Shown in pieces: positions 1 through 11,584 of a stretch of 64,000 nt of DNA (within the stretch, counting starts at the first letter, position 1; every line of letters begins with the position of its first letter). Source of the DNA: Molanna angustata (taxonomy: Eukaryota > Arthropoda > Insecta > Trichoptera > Molannidae); assembly GCA_963576475.1 (NCBI GenBank), contig OY754974.1, positions 4,244,747-4,308,746 on the forward strand. The letters are read 5' to 3'. Made by a program: the position numbers and the translations under genes. Under the pieces are notes generated by a model. That model saw nothing but the letters and a program-made list of their open reading frames with translations, searched no databases and had not been told where the DNA came from.

Positions 1-51
1 AGTTCCAAAGACACGATAGACTACCTATGTAAAATACCCGACCTAAAATGC

Positions 52-262
52 CGACCGTCATGGCGTAGTTGGTTAACCGTGTGGCTTATGTGCGGACGTC
101 CTGGGTTCGATCCCAGCAAAGAAGAAAATTTTTTAATTGGTTTCTCTATCATATATTTCATCTCTGGGCTGGTTACACTGGTTGGTTGGTAGAAATTAAA
201 CACGCCAACAGGCCACTTGCACAGGGTGCAAGAAGTGTATATTATTATTATCATTAAAATGT
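52..262 (+). repeat. tRNA-derived SINE (family B)
   Basis: The head has pol III promoter boxes: box A TGGCGTAGTTGG near 61 and box B GGTTCGATCCC near 105. A short unrelated body follows, and the copy ends in an ATT-rich tail near 240-257. A related copy lies at 42440-42560, and again in the duplicated segment at 43987. The tRNA-like head does not extend into a complete cloverleaf with an acceptor stem, so this is a SINE and not a tRNA gene. Confidence 0.7.
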
Positions 263-1091
263 GGAACCACAGCTTAACAAAAGACCACATCACAAGATCA
301 AGTAAGCTCTGCGTAATCAGTTTCTATTAGCGGCCTTCGACCAGTATGAGAACAAGAAGAAGATTATTTCCTATAAATTAATTAACAGATAATTAGGAAG
401 ATTTTTGTTATATGTATAATATTATGTTAATATCAATATTGTATAATTTTCGTTACCGTAAAAGTTAATAATATTGTTTTTGTAGTCATTATCTAAGCAA
501 AATGAAACATGCTCAATAAAGTACCCTCAGGGGATGATCTACTCAGTGTATTTAATATTATTGTGTTATATTGTGCTACCCTAAGGATGTTATGTACAAT
601 AAGAAATACTAAGAAATATTTTTCATCCAATATCTTCCCTTTGCTTATAAGAAACTTTTTTTTTATTATTCGTGCCTCGGGAGACGATAAATTAAGAAAA
701 ATCTAAACACGACATTTTGTTGAAATATAAATAAGTAGATAAATCCGATTCGATATGTGAAGCTAATTAATAAAACACAATGAAAAAATGGATCCTTAAA
801 AATATAGATCCTTGAAACTAATTGAATTTAGTATTAGAATAAGGCTGTGTTTCTCGAACGAAGATTCAAGTAAATGTATAGTTAAAATATTTTGATTTCA
901 TAAAATTGCTCAAAGCTTTTGGTTGTTTCATTGAAATCTAATGCTGTAGTGTAGAACGTCGCATTTTGAATAATTTTATTAAATCAAAGTATTTTAACAA
1001 GAATTTTACTGATACTTTCGTTGAAACAACCCAGCCTAAATAAAATTGTTGTTTGACCACCGCAATTTTTTTTATAATTCATTCATTTTAT
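263..1091. other. AT-rich spacer, nothing recognised
   Basis: There is no ORF with recognisable motifs, no tRNA-like boxes and no clear repeat structure. Short ORFs here look like chance. Confidence 0.5.
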
Positions 1092-1318
1092 AATTAAAAT
1101 CATGGCATATCCCACAATTTGGGGTGACCAGCGAATGGTTTTCGGGTTTGCATGACATTATAAAAAGTACCACGACACATGCGTGTATTCCCACATACCA
1201 GTCTAGTCTCACCTAAAAAGGCAACATTCAAAATGGACGATGAAACACAATGTAGAACTATGTGAGATGTTTTTTTGTCTCTTGTATTTTCGATTATAAT
1301 AAAAACTAGTGGAAACAC
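1092..1318 (-). pseudogene. LINE 3'-end remnant
   Basis: The minus strand reads GETRLVCGNTRMCRG and then FAGHPKLWDMP followed by a stop. This resembles the short C-terminal tail and 3' end of a LINE whose relatives occur at 3685-3745 and around the SINE at 11341, all sharing GGGATATxCC and GTGGGGT-like words. No reverse transcriptase motif is left. The assignment rests on the repeated 3' end and not on a domain. Confidence 0.35.
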
Positions 1319-1451
1319 TATTCTTACCTAGTGTCACACACCTTATTGATTATTAAATAATTAATTAAAATATTTGGAAGACTCACCCATACAAGAAACT
1401 TGGTCAGCTGGGTTCTGGGTTGAAGATACAAACATTTTAAGCAAGACCCGT

Positions 1452-1738
1452 TTGTTTAAGCTGGGCCGTAATATAATGATCTATTCTAGGCAGTCCATAT
1501 GTATGCTGGGCCCTAATATAATGATCAATTCTAGTCAGCTGGGCCCTACTGTAATGATATATTCTAGTCAGCTGGGCCCTACTGTAATAATCTATTCTAA
1601 GCTGGGCCATATTGTAATGATCTATTCCAGTCAGTTGGGCCCTACTGTAATGATCTATTCTAGTCAGCTGGGCCCAACTGTAATGATCTATTCTAGTCAG
1701 CTGGGCCCTACTGTGATGATCTATTCTAATCAGTGTTC
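1452..1738. repeat. 33-bp minisatellite
   Basis: About eight imperfect tandem units carry the core CAGCTGGGCCCTACTGTAAT. Unit starts near 1536, 1569, 1599, 1632, 1665 and 1698 give a period of 33 bp, with one 30-bp unit. Because 33 is divisible by three and the unit has no stop in one frame, it creates an open frame of repeated SQLGPTVMIYS. This is a by-product of the repeat. Confidence 0.9.
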
Positions 1739-1773
1739 AAAATATAATAAAAGTAAAACCTAAACACTGCCAT

Positions 1774-1890
1774 TATAATCTAGTGATGGTGTTCGAATCC
1801 CTCCCTGTTTCAACTGATTTATGCTTAATTATTTAGGGTATGTATACATTTCACAAGGACATATGTATTCATTTAAAAAAATCGTTTTAT
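1774..1890 (+). repeat. SINE family A, 3' part
   Basis: Box B-like GTTCGAATCCC near 1792 is followed by the family A body (TTATGCTTAATTA near 1821, ACAAGGACATATGTATTCAT near 1853) and an A-rich end. The box A part is missing, so this is a 5'-truncated copy. Confidence 0.65.
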
Positions 1891-2430
1891 AGAAGTATTG
1901 GATGGATTCCATTTTAATTTGATATTATTGAAAATGAAATATTATTGTGTATTATTGAAAATTATTGAATTTTTATAACTGAAACTTATCATTATTAATT
2001 TACTATGGACTCAATGGAGTTTCTTCAAGAATCGTCTAACGATAAATTGAACAAAGTAAAAAAAAACATGTTTCTAAGAATAAAGCAAATTAACCTTCAA
2101 GAATATTAGGATGTTATAAATTTCGTTTTATACTTAGGTAGGTACTAGGTAGGTACTATCCTTGCTTCTTTAGAGAATATATTATATTCTGGGTCTAGTG
2201 TACATAAATCAAGCTCAAATTACTCCAAACTCAGGTTATGGTGGTCCATTACCACCGTGCTGAGAAAATACTAGTAATTAAAGCTGAGTACCGGTAATGA
2301 CTGAAAATACCAAATTAAGTATCTTAAAGTTATGTATCAATTGCTGAAATATCAAATTACTTCAATAGCTTAGGTTAATTACATATGTATATGTACATAC
2401 ATAATATGATAGTTATATTAATCAATAAAA
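1891..2430. other. AT-rich spacer
   Basis: No gene or repeat structure is recognised apart from a short TAGGTAGGTACTAGG run near 2137. Confidence 0.5.
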
Positions 2431-3066
2431 AATGTATCAATATAAAAATCAGGGTGGTGATAAGGAGATCGAAAGAAGAGATATGGCAGGAAATAGAGTG
2501 AATGGAGCACTGAAACAGGTTATGAATGACCGCAACATATCTAAGGATGCTAAAGTTGCCATTCATAATGCTATCTTAGTGCCAACCTTGACGTATGCAA
2601 GTGTAACCTGGACATGGCAGAAGTCGCACGAAAGTAGAATAAATGCAGTTGAAATGAGATCGTTAAGAAGAATCTGTAATAGAACGATGTATGAAAGGAT
2701 CAGAAATGAGGACATAAGGAAATAATGTAGGATAAAGAAAGATGTTATAAATAGAATGAAAGTGAACACATTGAGATGGTTTGGCTACATGGGGAGAATG
2801 AATGAGGAACGCCTGACGAAGAAAATATACATTGCGGACAGGAATGGAATGAGAGGTCGGGGCCGCCCAAGGAAGGGATGGCACGTCCATGTGAACAGTA
2901 TTTTGAAAGACGGAAATGTTAGAAGCGTGAACAAAAGACGAACATGTATAAGACGATGTATGAATATTGACGAGGCGATGAATGTATGTCAAGATAGAAG
3001 TAAGTGGCGTTCGGTTCTCTCTGCCTACCCAGTGAGGAACATGGCGTGATGGTATGTACGTATGTA
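2431..3066 (+). pseudogene. RTE-type LINE, C-terminal fragment with a stop
   Basis: This is the post-reverse-transcriptase end of an RTE-like non-LTR retrotransposon. The frame reads EIERRDMAGNRVNGALK, VPTLTYASVTW, NAVEMRSLRRIC, then LRWFGYMGRMNEER, GRGRPRKGW and finally WRSVLSAYPVRNMA with a stop. A TAA at 2723-2725 interrupts the frame between DIRK and CRIKKDV; both halves are in the same frame. The endonuclease and the catalytic reverse transcriptase are absent, so the copy is 5'-truncated and dead. It ends in a GTATGTATGTATA tail at 3053-3075. Other 3' ends of the same family are at 23401-23475, 31292-31430, 40712-40785 and 55825-55915. Confidence 0.85.
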
Positions 3067-3272
3067 TGTATATGGTAGAGCGTTTAGCGCGCTGGCTTTG
3101 TAATCCAGTGGTCGCGAAATCGAATCATTCCACGGCCGATTTCGTTCGCCTATAGCACAAGAATTTATGCTTAATTAAGGGAATGCATGAGGATGTATGT
3201 AGGGAATGTGTAAGGACTTGTTACTTCACTGACAATTTATTATTTCAATAATAAAAAAAACATGAAAATGTA
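3067..3272 (+). repeat. tRNA-derived SINE (family A)
   Basis: A tRNA-like head (GGTAGAGCGTTTAGCGCGC at 3075, GTCGCGAAATCGAATC at 3110) is followed by the family body TTCGTTCGCCTATAGCAC and TTATGCTTAATTAAGG and an A-rich end. It abuts the tail of the upstream LINE. Other copies are at 1774, 4923 (-), 27910, 28325 (-) and 61380 (-). Confidence 0.75.
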
Positions 3273-3439
3273 ACTTAAGGCCCTTGGGCACACAGATGTA
3301 AACAAATATGCACATTAAATTTTCTTCTAATGTACATATGAAACACGAAAAAATACTGTACATCTCCAAGTATGTGATTTATAGGTGTTTTAAATAGCAA
3401 GAACAGTAATTAAAATAGTTAAAAGTACAGCCGTAGATT

Positions 3440-3690
3440 TACATATTCTCTTTCAATTGAAGTAAAAATATAGCGCATACGCCTTATAGTTTTTTAGTTA
3501 CCTACAGTCAAAAATTTAAAAGAGTTTTACTAAAACTAATTTTACAAGAAAAGTATTAAGTAAATTCAAATTTCAAAACAATTCGCAATATGATAAAGAT
3601 GTTAAAATGAACTGTTCTTTATTTCAAAGAAGTAGGTACCTACTGGTGAAAATATTTTCAAAATTTACTTAGTTTTTTCTTCATACCGTC
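3440..3690. repeat. Dispersed repeat, pair with 54265-54450
   Basis: The two stretches share an ordered series of words, such as TTGAAGTAAAAAT, CAAATTCAAAT, TTCTTTATTT, and GGTACCTACTGGTGAAAA followed by ATTTTCA. Function is unknown. Downstream at 3685-3745 there is a diverged LINE 3' end (CCGTCACGGCATATTCC). Confidence 0.6.
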
Positions 3691-3745
3691 ACGGCATATT
3701 CCAAAAGGTGGAGTAACTAGCGACTGTTGTGCGGGATACTTGATT

Positions 3746-4150
3746 GATTTCATAAATTTATTCTTATTAAAGACGCTGGCAAAGTCAATCGACTTGCCAC
3801 ATTGCTGTAGTACCTAGTCAACAAAATGCCTGAGTCACAAGATATATAAAAATAAAATTTGTCTTATAAATCAATCATCGAGTACATAACTATCATTATT
3901 ATCCAGACTATTCAGTGTGTGTATTTGTCAGAATTAATTCTAGCACAATTAGGAACACATCATTTAGTTTCCCTTCCAACCGATTAACTTTCCCTGTGAA
4001 AGATAAATCTTCAGGAAGCTGAGATACCAGAAGTGAAATGATGAGATGTATATTGGTTCCGTGTAACGTCGCTTAGAGAAAGAGCGAGAGATTATATTGA
4101 ACTTTGATTCTGTGGAATAGATGAATAAATATTGAATTGAACGTTAATAA
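3746..4150. other. Spacer, nothing recognised
   Basis: AT-rich sequence without motifs that I can assign. Confidence 0.4.
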
Positions 4151-4151
4151 T

Positions 4152-4537
4152 TTCTAAGTAGGAGCCTTGGGACTGACAACGCTTAAAGAAAGAAGAACGA
4201 GGGGTGACCTCATTGAGACATATAAAGTGTTAAACAATCATTATGACTGTCCTGAACTGCCGCATATATACACTCAGAATCAAAACGAGCACTTGCGTGG
4301 CCATAGCTTGAAGTTAAATAGAAGTGCGTTTGGTCAGAATCCGCATAAACACTTCCTGAGCAGTAGAGTGGTGGATGCCTGGAACAGGCTGCCTCAGGAT
4401 CTGGTTGTTGCTGATAGTGTTAACTCGTATAAGAACGGACTGGATGGATTGCAGTGACTCTGTGGACTCATTCAAGCACATCAGCTTTTTGCTGCCTGCT
4501 TGTCATCTCAATAAAAATAAATAATAATAATAAACAT
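4152..4537 (+). pseudogene. CR1/L2-like LINE, extreme C-terminus
   Basis: The frame begins GALGLTTLKERRTRGDLIET, followed by TYKVLNNHYDCPEL, RGHSLKLNRS and then FLSSRVVDAWNRLP and SVNSYKNGLD. This series (LxERRxRGDLIETYK ... RGHSLKL ... FxxRVVxxWNxLP ... SVNSFKxxLD) is typical of the C-terminal end of CR1/L2-type LINE ORF2 proteins. A stop follows, then a short 3' untranslated part and an AATAATAATAA tail near 4520. All upstream domains are missing, so this is a 5'-truncated insertion. Confidence 0.8.
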
Positions 4538-4922
4538 AGTCTTAATAACAAAGTATACGTTAATAATATAACACTCCATTAGTGGACCAATTAAGTGGAC
4601 CAATCAATTTTGTGCTAATTATAATATCTGTTGTAATATAGTGAAAGGAATGGAATGTATATTAGGAATTGAACGGAAAGAGGAGAGCTTGCAAAACATT
4701 ACTCACCAGAAGCCACAGAGGCATTTAGGGACTTTATTAGGTACTGATGATTTGAATCTAAAGATTGACGTATAACAGAGGTCTATATTCTTAAAGAACA
4801 CATTCAAATTATTTCATATCTACTCATGTGACCGCATACTTGAATAACATACATTAAGAGAAAAAAAGTTTTAAGGGTTTTAAAAATAAAATATTATTTC
4901 AATTTAAAAACCTATTCTTTTA

Positions 4923-5098
4923 TAAAAAAATGAATATGTCCTCGTTGAAAAAGTACGTATACATCTTCCTACAATCTCAAAATTAAGCATAAATGTTTGT
5001 GCTATAGGTGAACGAAATCGGTCGAGGTAGGGTTCGAACTAGCAACCACTGGATTTCTAGCCCAGGGCGCTAACCGCTCTGCCATTGAACCGTCATTG
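4923..5098 (-). repeat. tRNA-derived SINE (family A)
   Basis: Reverse orientation. The minus strand starts with GGCAGAGCGGTTAGCGCCC (box A, near 5085) and has GGTTGCTAGTTCGAACCC (box B, near 5040), then the family A body with the CTATAGCAC and TTATGCTTAATT words. It ends near the poly-A side at 4923. Confidence 0.8.
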
Positions 5099-5099
5099 T

Positions 5100-5875
5100 A
5101 TTACATTTTAAGACAAAAATAATTTAAAAATATTATGTAAGTACCTACCTAATATTATAAAAATATAAAAAAAATAAGATATGTACTAGAAAATAAATAT
5201 GAAAAATAACGTGCATTAACTATATGTAAAATGTGCAAATATCGATTTCCATCTGAATTAACAGTGATTAAACCATATTTATTTCGTATCGGTTTAAAAT
5301 ATATGCTATCAGCGAATAATTCTGATTGGCTGTTTAATTATTATATTAGATGTAGTACTTACTGTAATGTATAGCTGTTCGTCTTTCTAAAAATTATAAA
5401 TAAATATATAATAGTTAGGTACTTCATATTTGTTTGTAACTTTTTATGTAGTCGCTAATATTTATAGATTTGGTTTCTTTCAACTGTATCAAATGATTAT
5501 TTATTGATTTCGTGATATCAATCGGTTGGATAATTTCCATTAAAATGATTTGCACTCTCATTTGAAATAATTGCATGCAAGCAGTTCCGTACAAAGACTA
5601 TGATTGCTATTACAGACGATTACACGCAATTTCAAACCACCTACCCACTTCAAATCTATCGCTCGTTTTGAAAAACGGACCGAAAGGCAAATTGATCAAA
5701 AAGATCCTCAGACAGAACTACGCCATCTTATTTTTCTTCTTGAGTATCTACATATAGCTAGTAAAGAAGTAGGTACACTTAATACCTACTTAATGCTAGT
5801 TGCCTTGTTGACAATATCAGCTTTATTTACATTTTTATGACTAGTCAAAACACCGCCTTATTTTTAACAATAATC
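5100..5875. other. Spacer with short unrecognised ORFs
   Basis: Two overlapping plus-strand ORFs of 60 and 78 codons at 5575-5840 have no motifs I recognise and are probably chance. The rest is AT-rich. Confidence 0.4.
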
Positions 5876-5879
5876 AGCT

Positions 5880-6125
5880 CATTGTTTTACCAGAGTAATA
5901 TAGGATGTTATAATCTTCATCGACGATCACCTATCTTGGCAATAACAAATATCACATGTCAGTAAAGATACTTTCTTTGAACAATCTCTTAATGAATTCA
6001 ATAATTTCCTTCCATTTATTTTGATTTTGTCATCAACAAGGTTTGTTCGTCCTAAAGTTTTTATTCAGTGTGAAGAAAGTAAATAATATCGGTCCTAAAA
6101 TGGATCCTTGCGGAACACCGCGATA
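5880..6125 (-). pseudogene. LINE reverse transcriptase fragment (motif B)
   Basis: Near 6065-6125 the minus strand reads YRGVPQGSILGPILF, the conserved reverse-transcriptase motif of jockey/CR1-like LINEs, followed by a decayed sequence with several stops. No other domain can be traced with confidence, so only a short fossil is left. Confidence 0.6.
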
Positions 6126-7325
6126 TGTTTTTTTTTTGTTTCTTAAAACTCTGTAAGAAAGAAAATAGGCTTGATAAATAAATTCAAAAATATATTATTT
6201 CCTCGTCATGTTTTTACATTCTATATAATCGAAGGTTACCATGCCTATTATGTACATTCAAAAATTTTAAAGATACTGAGGTATGTATTTCACAATACCA
6301 TACTTTTCGATGATGAATCAAGTTATGATGATTCGTCTTTTACCAAACTGCTGACAATGCGTGCGATACATCAAATAACATTAAAATGGATTTTATTCAT
6401 GTCCACTTTACAATATCATTTACAATCATATTATTATATCCTCTGATGCAACTACGCCTATAACCGCTAATACCGGACGCTGCTAAAACTTGGCCAGGTG
6501 CTATAGGAAATGCCTTTTTATTTTTAATATTGACAAAGACTTTTTTCGCTCGTGCCCTTCCCACTTCCTTTTGCGGTGTATTAACAATAACGTGAAAATT
6601 TTGTCGTTCACGCCTATGTATATTATATGACTTGTTTACACGGAGTACAGTCTGATCAAATCATACTACCTCATAAAAAGATCCTTTTCATCTGAACTCT
6701 TATTTTTTTCGAGATATTAAAATCTCGACGCCTTGTGCTCTTACCCCACAAGGTATATTCGAGTTTAGCAATAAAATAAATATAACGTCTTAACAATTTC
6801 TAATATTTACAAAATGAGAATAGGTATCTACTATTTGTTCTGGCTGTTAACGTTTTTCGAGCAAATTTACAATAACAAACGAATTGAGGAAATCGTTTTA
6901 GCAAACTGAAGGATATTTAGAGAGCAAATATGTGAAAATTAGCGTTGCTAAACATACTAACTTATGTATGTAAGATTAAATTTGTTCGCTCATTTCACGA
7001 TTATTTTTTTTTTATTTCTTGAACATGTATGCTGATGTATCTATCCATACAATTCCCGAGGGGCTTCTTTCATACGATATAAAGTCAACATTATAACTGG
7101 ATAATAATATATTATCTTCATCTTCTTCGTGGGTTGGGTCAGACAATTACTTAAGATGAAGCGTCTTGTACTTGGGCAGTGCAAAATAGCTCCACCACGT
7201 ACTTCAAACCAACAGAGGAGAAATTTCAAATCAAATCTAGCTATTCTGAATCGGAACCACTGGGTAGTATGAAATGTTATTTGGTGTAAAAATTTCCTGA
7301 CCTATCTGCATAATTAATTACTCGA
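6126..7325. other. Spacer, nothing recognised
   Basis: AT-rich stretch with short chance ORFs on both strands. I see no transposon termini or SINE heads. Confidence 0.4.
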
Positions 7326-7329
7326 AGGT

Positions 7330-7475
7330 GTAAGAGATGTTTTTAAGCACTACATAAGGTCGATCAGAAAAGCTAACTGGAGGAGAGCGGCGGAGGACAG
7401 GGACGGCTGTAGAGGGATTCTGAAGGAGGCCAGAGCCCACACAGGGCTGTAGTGTAATGATGATGATAATAGATG
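7330..7475 (+). pseudogene. LINE 3' terminus
   Basis: The plus strand reads RSIRKANWRRAAEDRDGCRG then ILKEARAHTGL and a stop, followed by a GATGATGATAATA tail. The WRRxAEDRDxWRxIxxEAKxHxGL pattern with a trinucleotide tail is the usual C-terminal end of an insect LINE. Only about 35 codons are left. Confidence 0.7.
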
Positions 7476-7769
7476 CTCCTAGCTTGGCGGTGTTCCAGAA
7501 GCTTCTGAAGTCACACTTCCAATCCACGAAGGTACCTATAATTCCTTTACCTTTCATCCCTTTGTATCCCATACTTTTGTTATTTGTTTGTATTGTTAAA
7601 TAAGATTTAGCATTTTTTGTCGTCAGTTGCTGTTTCTTCTTTTTTTAATTGATTGTTGGTTTGGTATTTACTAATGTGGTGTACTGATGTAAATCACCTA
7701 CGGGCAATAAGTCCACCACATTATTTGTAGGTATACTATTTTTTATTAATATTTTTATCATTAATTTTT

Positions 7770-7838
7770 TGATCAGACTTCTTCCCTCCACTGATCAGAC
7801 TTCTTCCCTCCACTGATCAGACTTCTTCCCTCCACTGC
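7770..7838. repeat. 22-bp tandem triplicate
   Basis: Three consecutive copies of TGATCAGACTTCTTCCCTCC plus AC are visible, apparently identical. Too short to call a minisatellite family. Confidence 0.9.
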
Positions 7839-7865
7839 TATAGGCTTCTATAGGCATATATATAT

Positions 7866-10800
7866 TTTTTTTTATTTATTAACAAAAACAATACAAGGTT
7901 CACATATAAATCATAATTTAAAAAGGTATACAATTTCCATCATACAATTCATAATAACCCTCTTTAATTGAGATAAAATCTCGTGTTAATAGAGGGGAGT
8001 ATCTATTTAATATTGTTACATTTACCAAAACATTGTACATATACTAAAAAATATGAAGCTACACAAAACAAGAATGAAATAACAAAAAATAAATAAATAA
8101 ATCAGTACAATTTTTTAATTTTATTTTTAAATATATTATAATTTTTTTCGAGTCTAAGACTCAAAGGGAGTTCATTAAACCACTTAGTACCTTTATACTT
8201 ATAGAAATGTTGTGAGGCAGTTGTACGTAAAAGAGGAATGGTAATACATCCTTGTGAATTTATTCTGCTGCTTAAAGAAAATGACAATTGGTTTGAATTT
8301 GTAAGAATATCTTTATGAATTTGGAACAATGAGATTTTTTTGTAGATATTTTCAACAGTTGAAACTTTAAATTCTTGAAATAAATTAATAGTTGGATAAT
8401 CAAATCTCTTTTTTAATATAATTTTAATAATGATTCTTTGAAAAACTTCTAAAAGCACTAAAGTGGTTTTAAAAGCTCCCCCCCAACATATAATGCCATA
8501 TTGTAAGATGGATTGAAATAATGAAAAATATATTGTTTTAAGCAAGTTTGTTTGAAGTATATTTCTTCTTCTTCTTCTTCTTCTTCTTCTTTTGAATAGA
8601 CCTTCAGGTCTGTTTTTTAAGAGGCCTGCTCTTCCTGCGAAGTGGACCCCCAGCTATCCCTCCATCTTTTTGGCGGTCTACCGCGAGGGCGGGTTCCGTG
8701 AGGCTGATTGTGAAGCACGATATGAGGAAGTCTGGTGCTGTCCATCCTTTGGACATGACCATACCAGTCCCTCCTCCGCTGCCTGCTCCATCTGATGATA
8801 TCGTCAACCTCACATAGTTCCCTTATTCTGGAGTTCCTCACTCGGTCTCTCAGGGTTTTGCCTGCAATTGCTCTCAATGTCCTCATTTCTGAAGTCCTCA
8901 ACATTTGTTTGCTTCTGACTGTGTCTGCTCGTGCCTCTATACCGTATGTCATCACTGGTCTTACGCATGCTTTGTAGATTCTCACTTTGCTTTTAATGGC
9001 CATATCCTCATTTTTCCAAATAATGGATTTTAGGGCGCCCGAGACTGCAGCTGCCTTATTGACTTGGCTCTGAATTTCTTCACAGAGGTCAGCATCTTCT
9101 GTTATGTCAATTCCTAGGTATCTAAAGGTATTAACCTGTTCAATTGGGTTGTTGTCTATAGTCAGATTGCATGCTATGTGTGTTTTTGAGAATGTCATAC
9201 ATTTAGTCTTATTAATTGAAATTGCCATGTTGTATTGTTTGCAGGTGCTATGTAACCTGTTCAGCATTGTCTGTAGGTCATTGTTAGTTTCGGCTACTAT
9301 AATAGCGTCTTATATTTCTTATATATTTCTTAGTTTCAGAAAAATAAAAATTAGCTTTTTAAGGCGTTCAATAGTAGTAGTTATATGTAATTTCCATTTC
9401 ATACTGCTTTCAATAATAATGCCTAGGTATCGGATGTTATTTTTAGTGGATAATTTAATACACGCTGAGTTACAAGATATGGAGTTGTTGAAACAGGAAT
9501 TGTCAATATGAATTTTAATATTAAGGTCTTCTGGGATGTATTTATCATTTAGTGCAAATGGGATAATACACGTTTTATCTGTATTCAATGAAAGTACATT
9601 ACAATCGAACCAAGACTTCAAAACACTTATATCTGATTCAGCTGAGGCAATTAATTCCTTCCAGGTGTTATCTTTCAGTATAATGGCAGTGTCATCAGCA
9701 TAAGAAATTATTTTACCAGATATTGGCAGATTGAATATATCATTCACATAAATTATAAATAAAAGTGGACCAAGTACAGTACCTTGAGGTATACCAAAGT
9801 TTGCGTTATTGAAATCACTTAATGTATTGTTGAGTTTGACATATTGTTTTCTTTTAAATAAATAATTTTGTACCCAGCTTTTCACTTTTCCCGTTATTCC
9901 AATTTTATTTAATTTATGTATTACATAGTTTCGTATGTGATACACTATCAAATGCTTTTCGGAGGTCAATAAATATTCCCAAACACTTTTTCCCTTGATC
10001 CAGTGCATTATATATAGTAGAGGTCAATTCAACAATAGCATCTTGAGTGCTTAATTTCTCCCTAAAACCATATTGGCTAGAGCTAATTATTTTATTTCTG
10101 TTTACAAACTGTAATATTTGTTTTTTTACGGCTTTTTCATACAGTTTTGCTATATTAGATACTAATGATAACGGTCTGTAATTATTTGTATTTTTTTTGA
10201 CACCAGTTTTGAAAATTGGCGTGATTATTGTAGTTTTATAATTTCTAGGAAAATTACCATTTGTAAGACTACAATTTATTATATGGGCAATGGGTTTACT
10301 GAGCGATTTTCTATTTAATTGTAGTATTTCAGCTGTTACATATATTATCAAAACCTGGCGCAGAACCCCCTCGAAGTTCTTTTATATAATTTTCGACATC
10401 ACACTGATTAATTGTCTCAAATTGTTCGAAACCATCTGTAGTGTCAGGATCAATAGTATTTTGTACTTAAGTGTTTTTGTTAATATTGTTTGCTAAGTTT
10501 TTTCCAACATCAGCAAAGTAATTGTTGAAAATATTGTCACATTCTTTCGGATTACTTTTTGTGTCAAGTATATTGTTGTCATTTCCTATGACTTTGTCTA
10601 TAGTATAATGTTTTGATTTTTTGCTAATGATTTCGTTATCTGTTTGCCAAATTTTTTTATTATTATTACCGTATGTCATTATTTTATGCCTATAATAATC
10701 TTCTTTTGTCATTTTTATGATTTTAGAAAGTTTATTTCTGTATTTTTTAAAATAAGACCGTAGGTTCGTGTCGTTCGGGTATAATTTAGTATTTTTAAAA

Positions 10801-11140
10801 AGTTTTTCTTTAAAACGCATTGATACAATCAAACCATGTGATATCCATGGTTTTAATTTCTTATATTTTGAAGATGGCTTAGATATTTGAAAAGAAGTAG
10901 CGTCCAATATATGTTTATTAAATGTTTTTTCAAAATTCTGTGCACATGTTTCGGTATCATTTGTTGATAAAACAGACTCCCAGTTTTCCTTCTGTAGTTT
11001 TAAGTGTAGCTTTGCAAGATTAAGAAATGTCTTTTTAGATGTAGAATTTTCTTTCTCGTTTTAATATATGTAGATAAGCCTCTTCCAATTCTTTCCACCT
11101 TTGTCTGTTTGACGACATCTGCATCAATTTTCTACCCAAA
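7866..11140 (-). pseudogene. YADD-type LINE (CR1/jockey group), 5'-truncated, broken
   Basis: Read on the minus strand, this is the ORF2 of a non-LTR retrotransposon from the end of the endonuclease region to the 3' end. Traceable parts are WESVLSTND (near 10980), GGSAPGFDNI (near 10360), NYRPLSLVSNIAKLYEKAV (near 10170), QYGFREKLSTQDAIVELTS (near 10050), IDLRKAFDSV (motif A, near 9970), FGIPQGTVLGPLLF (near 9780), SYADDTAII (catalytic, near 9700), RYLGIIIESSMKWK (near 9400), then YGIICWGGAFKTT (near 8480) and GTKWFNELPLSLR (near 8180). It is dead: a stop near 10467, frameshifts near 10355 and 9935, and a nested LINE at 8568-9321. The 3' untranslated part ends in poly(A) (T-run) near 7866-7877. 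The family resembles the plus-strand LINE ending at 46830. Confidence 0.88.
8568..9321 (-). mobile_element. Nested RTE-type LINE 3' fragment
   Basis: This 5'-truncated LINE interrupts the surrounding LINE. Its open frame (216 codons, 8617-9267) reads ISINKTKCMTFSKTH, FRYLGIDITEDADL, CVRPVMTYGIEARADT, MRTLRAIAGKTLRDRVRN, DDIIRWSRQRRRDWYGHVQR, GTRPRGRPPKRWRDSW. These are the thumb and C-terminal signatures of RTE-like elements. A (GAA)n tail (CTT on plus, 8568-8591) marks the 3' end. TATATTTCTT stands on both sides (8558-8567 and 9322-9331; also 9311-9320) and is the likely target duplication. Removing the insert restores the host LINE frame across LKLRNI and LKTIYF. Related fragments are at 23235-23400 and 61848-62030. 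Confidence 0.85.
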
Positions 11141-11349
11141 TAATTTATTTATAATACGTAAATAATTTAGGACAAAAGCAACTAATGTTTGGTTAAATAG
11201 GTATGTTTTTAAATAGTCAATACTGACGGTATGTAGAAATACATTATACATACTAGGTAAATTATACCTTGTATATATTTTATGTTATTTGTATTTTTTT
11301 ACCTTATTTATTCTACAACTGTCGCTGGTTACCCCACATTGTGGGATAT

Positions 11350-11550
11350 TTTTTTATTTATTTATTTAATATTGCTTCTCGGGCAACTTACAGATACTTT
11401 GTCAAATATTAATTTAACACGCACCCAATAACAAGTTGCCACATTCTGCAGACTTACGATATTAATCGTCTCACAGATCCAGACTGAAAACACAATTATT
11501 AACTGTGTCTCCACCGGGAATCGAACCCGGGACCTTTGGATCAATTATTT
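11350..11550 (-). repeat. tRNA-derived SINE (family C)
   Basis: The minus strand carries box B GGTTCGATTCCCGGTGGAG (near 11520), then a body with TTGCCACAT-type words and TTGGGTGCGTGTTAAATTAA near 11430. GGGATAT at 11343-11349 and 11551-11557 looks like the target duplication; the flanks CCCCACATTGT and ACCGTGATGATAT belong to an older repeat that was split by the insertion. A 3' fragment of this family lies at 13425-13510. Confidence 0.75.
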
Positions 11551-11584
11551 GGGATATACCGTGATGATATGTATGTATTATTAT

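Noticed and set aside
59..120. tRNA gene at the window start
   Set aside because: Good A and B boxes but no closing acceptor stem, plus a SINE body and tail; other tRNA-like heads in the window are likewise SINEs.
1374..1763. 129-codon protein
   Set aside because: Product of the 33-bp minisatellite frame, with no support as a gene.
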